Shown here: piece by piece, positions 60,493 through 64,000 of the stretch
How the letters are laid out: each line of letters begins with the position of its first letter
Numbering within the stretch: the stretch's first letter is position 1
From: Apodemus sylvaticus
Lineage: Eukaryota; Chordata; Mammalia; Rodentia; Muridae
Assembly (NCBI RefSeq): GCF_947179515.1
Contig: NC_067473.1
Span: 123,553,909-123,617,908, forward strand
Direction: 5' to 3'
Length of the DNA stretch: 64,000 nucleotides
Notes under the pieces: generated by a model
What the model was told of the DNA's origin: nothing
Database searches by the model: none
Seen by the model: only the letters and a program-made list of their open reading frames with translations
Program-made: the position numbers and the translations under genes

Positions 60493-60499
60493 GTATTTG

Positions 60500-60640
60500 G
60501 ATGTTTGAGACAGGGTCTCACTGTGTATCATCAACTCCTGAAATGTGCTACATAGCCCAGGCTGGTCTCAAACTCACAGATATCAGCCTGCATCTGTCTC
60601 CCATGTGCTGAGATTAAAGGTATGAACCTCCACTATCAGC
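60500..60640 (-). repeat. B1 SINE, antisense
   Basis: 'gagacagggtctcactgtgt', 'aggctggtctcaaactcac' and 'gtgctgagattaaaggtatg' are reversed B1-type. Diverged. Confidence 0.8.
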
Positions 60641-60654
60641 CTGCTTAAGTGTTT

Positions 60655-60775
60655 CTGCATGCTTGATAGCAATTTTGTGAGGCAGGTTTATTATTATTCT
60701 CTGTTGAAAGAAAGTAAGGCTGAGAAAAGCGAAGTGACTTGTCTGTGCTAGTTTACTTCAGGATTTGAGGGAGAT
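60655..60775 (+). repeat. MIR SINE
   Basis: 'aggcaggtttattattattc' with 'gctgagaaaagcgaagtgac' retains the MIR core. Confidence 0.55.
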
Positions 60776-60781
60776 CTGATG

Positions 60782-61000
60782 CACACAGTAGGCGTGCAGC
60801 TGGCGTGATATCAACTCTTCTTGCTTTGGACTGAAACTTCAAGGACTTTTCTGAGTTACTGTGAGAGGGGATGGGAGGGTGAGGGAAATGAGAGGGGGTC
60901 CCCAGAGGTCTCGCTCCAGTGGCAAGCTAAACATCTCACTTTGGAAATGACCAAGAAAAATATCATGCTAAATGCTCATGGCCCCTGCGGGAACGGCCCC
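60782..61000. repeat. Diverged duplicate, copy 2
   Basis: Starts cacacagtaggcgtgc and contains 'cttgctttggactgaaactt' and 'tgagttactgtgagagggga'. It carries a GA-rich insertion relative to copy 1. Confidence 0.85.
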
Positions 61001-61639
61001 AGGAGTGCTGTCTGGCTGCTCAGTGGTTTCTGGACATGAACTCACTTCCTCTCCAGCATAGACGCTCATCTCCTGAGTATGAAACTTCTGGTTTTGTTTT
61101 CATGTGCTCTTCTTCCACACCATAGATAAATCATCAAACCAGATGCCCCCTCTCTGTCATGTATGGGGTTGTTTAAAAAAAAAAATTATAGAACTTGATT
61201 TTGAAAAATCCGAACCTTCATTGGTCCCTCACAGTTGGGGTCAGTAGGCCAACTGCTCAGTGTCCATTTTGCCATTTAACTGAGATAATCAGTGTCATGA
61301 ACTAAGTTGGAAATGAGACCCAAATGGTGGCTCCTGGCATTCCTTGGGCTTGTAAAATGGATGAGTAGACTGGATTGTTATTTTTTCATAAAAGTGGTTG
61401 TAAGGATTTAGGCCTGTATAGTTAGGGCAGGCTTTTCCAGGATAACTAAATTCTACAGAACTACCAAAAGAATGGGGTGGTTTTATGTCTGTAACAATGA
61501 AACAGGTGGAGAAGGGGCAGGAGGTGGTGGAGTGAGGGTGGGAGGAAATGAGGAGATGGGAGGCCACGCTCAGCTCTACCCAGACATTTGGGTCTGTGAC
61601 TTACTCGTGGCTGTGTCTGCATTAACCAGGACCTCAGTG
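61001..61639. other. Unique non-coding stretch
   Basis: No feature recognised. Confidence 0.5.
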
Positions 61640-61806
61640 TCCAATATGATAGCCACTGGTCACACGTGACTATTCAGTTACATGAACTAAAAGTAAAAGT
61701 TTGCTTTCTCAATCATATTAGCCACATGTAACTAAATGATACTAGACAATGCAGAATAGAGGCTTTCCATTATTCCAGAAAATTCTGTTAGAGTGCTTGC
61801 TCTGAA
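61640..61806. mobile_element. Ancient mammalian DNA-transposon fossil
   Basis: 'gtccaatatgatagccact' with 'attagccacatgtaacta' and 'cattattccagaaaattctg' resembles an old non-autonomous (hAT-type) element family. Exact name not recalled. Confidence 0.55.
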
Positions 61807-62431
61807 CACTACTCTCCATGGGATAATATGAACCTGACAAGAAAGAGGCAAGAAAGAGGAGACAGTGGAAGGTTATTGAAGAATATCAAACTTAGTTCAC
61901 TGCTAATGCTATTTTCAAAAACTTGAGCCATAGCTTGTGTTACTAGAGGAGAAGTATGCAATTTGTGTTTAGGAAATATAGGCATGGGCTTGGCATCACT
62001 ACCACAGTGGCCTGAGCAGAAGTGTGATGATGTTTCAGACTCCCCCTCCCATCCCCCACCACATTCCTAATAGTACTAGCCAAGCTTCTAAGGGACAGTA
62101 ACTCATCCTAGTCTGTGGTGTTGCATGTATTGCTGGGAACTGACCACAATGCTTTGGGTCTGTTATGCAAGAACTGTACCACTGACCGACATCCAAAATC
62201 CTCTTACCTCATTTTTAATTGAGCATCCTGGATGTCACCTTTTGCTAGAAAAACAAAGAATCCAAATATTAATAAAGGTTAGCCATCAGGTACAGAGGAA
62301 TGCCTAATAAATGGTTGACAACTTTACTTGATGAAAAAAACCAGATTAGACTTTTCATCACTTGTGCTGGGGGTGGGGGCCGTCGTGTAGAAAAGCTATT
62401 TTGCTTGTATGTTCAAGCCAAGCGATGACAA
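61807..62431. other. Unique non-coding stretch
   Basis: No feature recognised. Confidence 0.5.
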
Positions 62432-62433
62432 GA

Positions 62434-62595
62434 CATCTTTGTAAAGGGTCAGATTAGGAAATATTTTAGGTTGTGTGGGTCATACAGCTCAATATCAGGA
62501 CTCCGCCATCACTGTAAAGTGTGCCTACACTTCATTGAAGCTTTATAGAACAGGTGGAGGTTGAATTTGCTCCTGGGCACAACTGCTCTAAGCTG
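62434..62595 (+). mobile_element. hAT-Charlie DNA transposon fossil (MER20-like)
   Basis: 'tttgtaaagggtcagattag', 'gaaatattttaggttgtgtg' and later 'aagctttatagaacaggtgg' then 'ctcctgggcacaa' follow the consensus of this non-autonomous element. Inactive. Confidence 0.75.
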
Positions 62596-62616
62596 TTCCC
62601 CAGATCTCTTCCCTGA

Positions 62617-63165
62617 TTCATCTTGGTAATCAAATTGACTGGAGTAAGAGCTGTCTAGGGGATTGGTAAAGATCGCTCCTGCCTGTGTCTGAGGGCTGTT
62701 CTGCAGAGGACAGACATATGGAATAACCACTGAGGGGATGAGACCTTCCTGGAATGTGGACAGCACCGTCCATTACAGAGGTGACCTGAATGGAGTAAAA
62801 TGGATGGAGAGAACCCCGGCCTGCTGGATGCATTCTTCTAGGAACATCTAGAGCTGCTGCCATAGCATTTGTTTTCCTGCATCCTTTCCATGGGGATGCA
62901 TTCTGGAAAGTCTCCATGGAGCATTCAGACCGTCAGCCTTGAGTAAGGACTCTATCACTGGCCCTCTTTTTCTGAGACTTTTATCCTGGACTAAGAAACT
63001 GCTGGGCTCTCTGTCTCACTGGTGTGCACATCCCTTTATCACAGGACTCTCTAATCGTCAGTCTTGTAGTCCAATCCAGTAAATCCCCGATACACATGTG
63101 TAAATACATATTTACACACATATTATTGGTTGTGTTCCTCTAGAGAACCCTAACAATACACCTCC
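62617..63165 (+). repeat. LTR-like repeat (family A copy 4)
   Basis: 'ctgtctaggggattggtaaa', 'gaccttcctggaatgtggac' and 'agcaccgtcc' match the family order. The right end 'ctctagagaaccctaacaat' then aca is a typical element end. 62,840-63,050 is weakly supported. Confidence 0.45.
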
Positions 63166-63314
63166 CTGGCAAAAATTACACACCTCTTCTTATTCCCTAC
63201 AGAAAAGAGTGGTAAGTGTAGAAATGGAAATATTGGAGGTACATATAGAATTAGATTTTTCACTGGGCAAAAACACTCTACTTGAGTTAATTAAATTTAA
63301 TTCTCATGACACTT

Positions 63315-63420
63315 TGAGTTTGATTTTATGGTTCTTGCCTTCCAGAAGGGGAAACTGAGGTGATGTGGAGTGATGAGGTGTCACACAGCAGACGGAGCTG
63401 GGATCAAAGGCCAGCTTTAG
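63315..63420 (+). repeat. MIR SINE fragment
   Basis: 'aaggggaaactgaggtgatg' then 'gtgtcacacagcagacggag' is the MIR 3' half. Confidence 0.65.
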
Positions 63421-63831
63421 TTTATGAGCAGAACCGGATCCAGAGTGCAGTGGTATATATTTCATTCTGAGTCAGTGGCGCACAAAACGCCACTGTTTAA
63501 TATTCCCTAACATGGTAATCAGGGAGGAACTCAGCCGAAGCTATTCCCAGAGGGTGGAAACAAGAGCAGGGGCTGAAAGAGAAGTTACACAGACAGTAGC
63601 TCGAAGTAGATGGGTTTCATCTGAAACACCTGTGTGCCAAAATGACTCAAGGAGGACGTGCGCTGTGTAGCAGCCAGTGGGCTCTAGGAGCAGACAGAGA
63701 AGTCAATATTAGGATGAGCAGGAAGGCTTATTAATTTGCCCTGCAGTCACTTTTAGCCCTCTCTTGTCTTATTCAATAAAGGGAAATCTGTCTTGGACAT
63801 CAACTTCACTTCTCGTTAGTTTCTGTCTCTT

Positions 63832-63864
<33 letters not shown>

Positions 63865-64000
63865 GATCAGGATGCCACATATAAAAAAACAGGCCCCACT
63901 GGAATAGAAGAACAGGGCCCAGGTTTTGTTTGTTAAGTATTTTGTGGATTTTCTTTTGTTGTAGGAAGTGTGGGTGTTAGGAATGAGAGAGAAGGAGCCT
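63421..64000. other. Unique stretch with (AC)n at 63,834-63,862
   Basis: Apart from the AC tract nothing recognised. Confidence 0.55.

Noticed and set aside
58541..61000. A degraded provirus with the 59,164 and 60,782 copies as its two LTRs
   Set aside because: Older mammalian elements (MER5A-like, MIR) lie between the copies and no gag/pol/env-like frame is visible.

Overview
This 64 kb window reads as vertebrate nuclear DNA from a murine rodent, most likely mouse (Mus); rat is not strictly excluded. The reason is the repeat content. There are B1, B2/B3, B4 and ID/RSINE1-type SINEs, rodent LINE-1 (Lx-like) 3' ends, an ORR1-type ERVL-MaLR LTR and very many long dinucleotide and tetranucleotide microsatellites. 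Two B1s carry the mouse-like 'gatttctgagttcgagg' or close core. There are no operons, no tRNA or rRNA genes that I can recognise, and no long intact protein gene. Nearly all open frames are short chance frames in repeats or non-coding DNA.

One gene start is supported. A CpG island with GC boxes and a NotI-type octamer lies at about 49,040-49,520. On the minus strand it holds an ATG (49,284) in fair Kozak context, with an upstream in-frame stop. The frame runs into two consensus splice donors 108 bp apart (GTGAGT at 49,242 and GTAAGC at 49,134), both leaving phase 0. The first coding exon would encode either 14 or 50 residues, beginning MFSRSSRKRLSRRS. I do not recognise the protein and give no symbol. 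If this is right, most of 1-49,000 is probably first intron and 49,500-64,000 is upstream flank. I saw no convincing second exon.

Layout. 1-3,200: an LTR-like repeat end, a LINE-1 whose two halves face opposite ways inside one perfect target-site duplication (TSD), and a second short LINE-1. 3,200-12,600: mostly unique DNA with MIR, B4, B3 and B1 copies and a long CT tract. 12,603-13,218: a minus-strand LINE-1 with a 15-bp TSD. 13,300-24,000: unique DNA with L2, MIR, an LTR, SINEs, a C-rich degenerate repeat block and an old LINE-1 end. 24,200-25,400: a long rodent repeat with a perfect inverted repeat. 28,080-28,515: an ORR1 LTR with internal 20-bp tandem copies. 30,400-41,400: B3, B1, B2 and B4 copies, an ERV-type LTR, two roughly 100-bp perfect alternating purine-pyrimidine tracts, and a pair of 49-bp copies exactly 1,400 bp apart. 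41,400-49,000: largely unique DNA leading to the promoter. 49,850-58,550: microsatellites, B1, B4, B2 and LTR-like copies. 58,550-64,000: ancient mammalian fossils (hAT-Charlie MER5A- and MER20-like, MIR) and a diverged pair of about 210-bp copies.

I found no convincing undescribed molecular system. The most interesting items are the inverted LINE-1, the phase-preserving alternative donors at the promoter, the two unexplained local duplications and the two long Z-DNA-type tracts. All family names are from recognition by eye; boundaries of diverged repeats are approximate.
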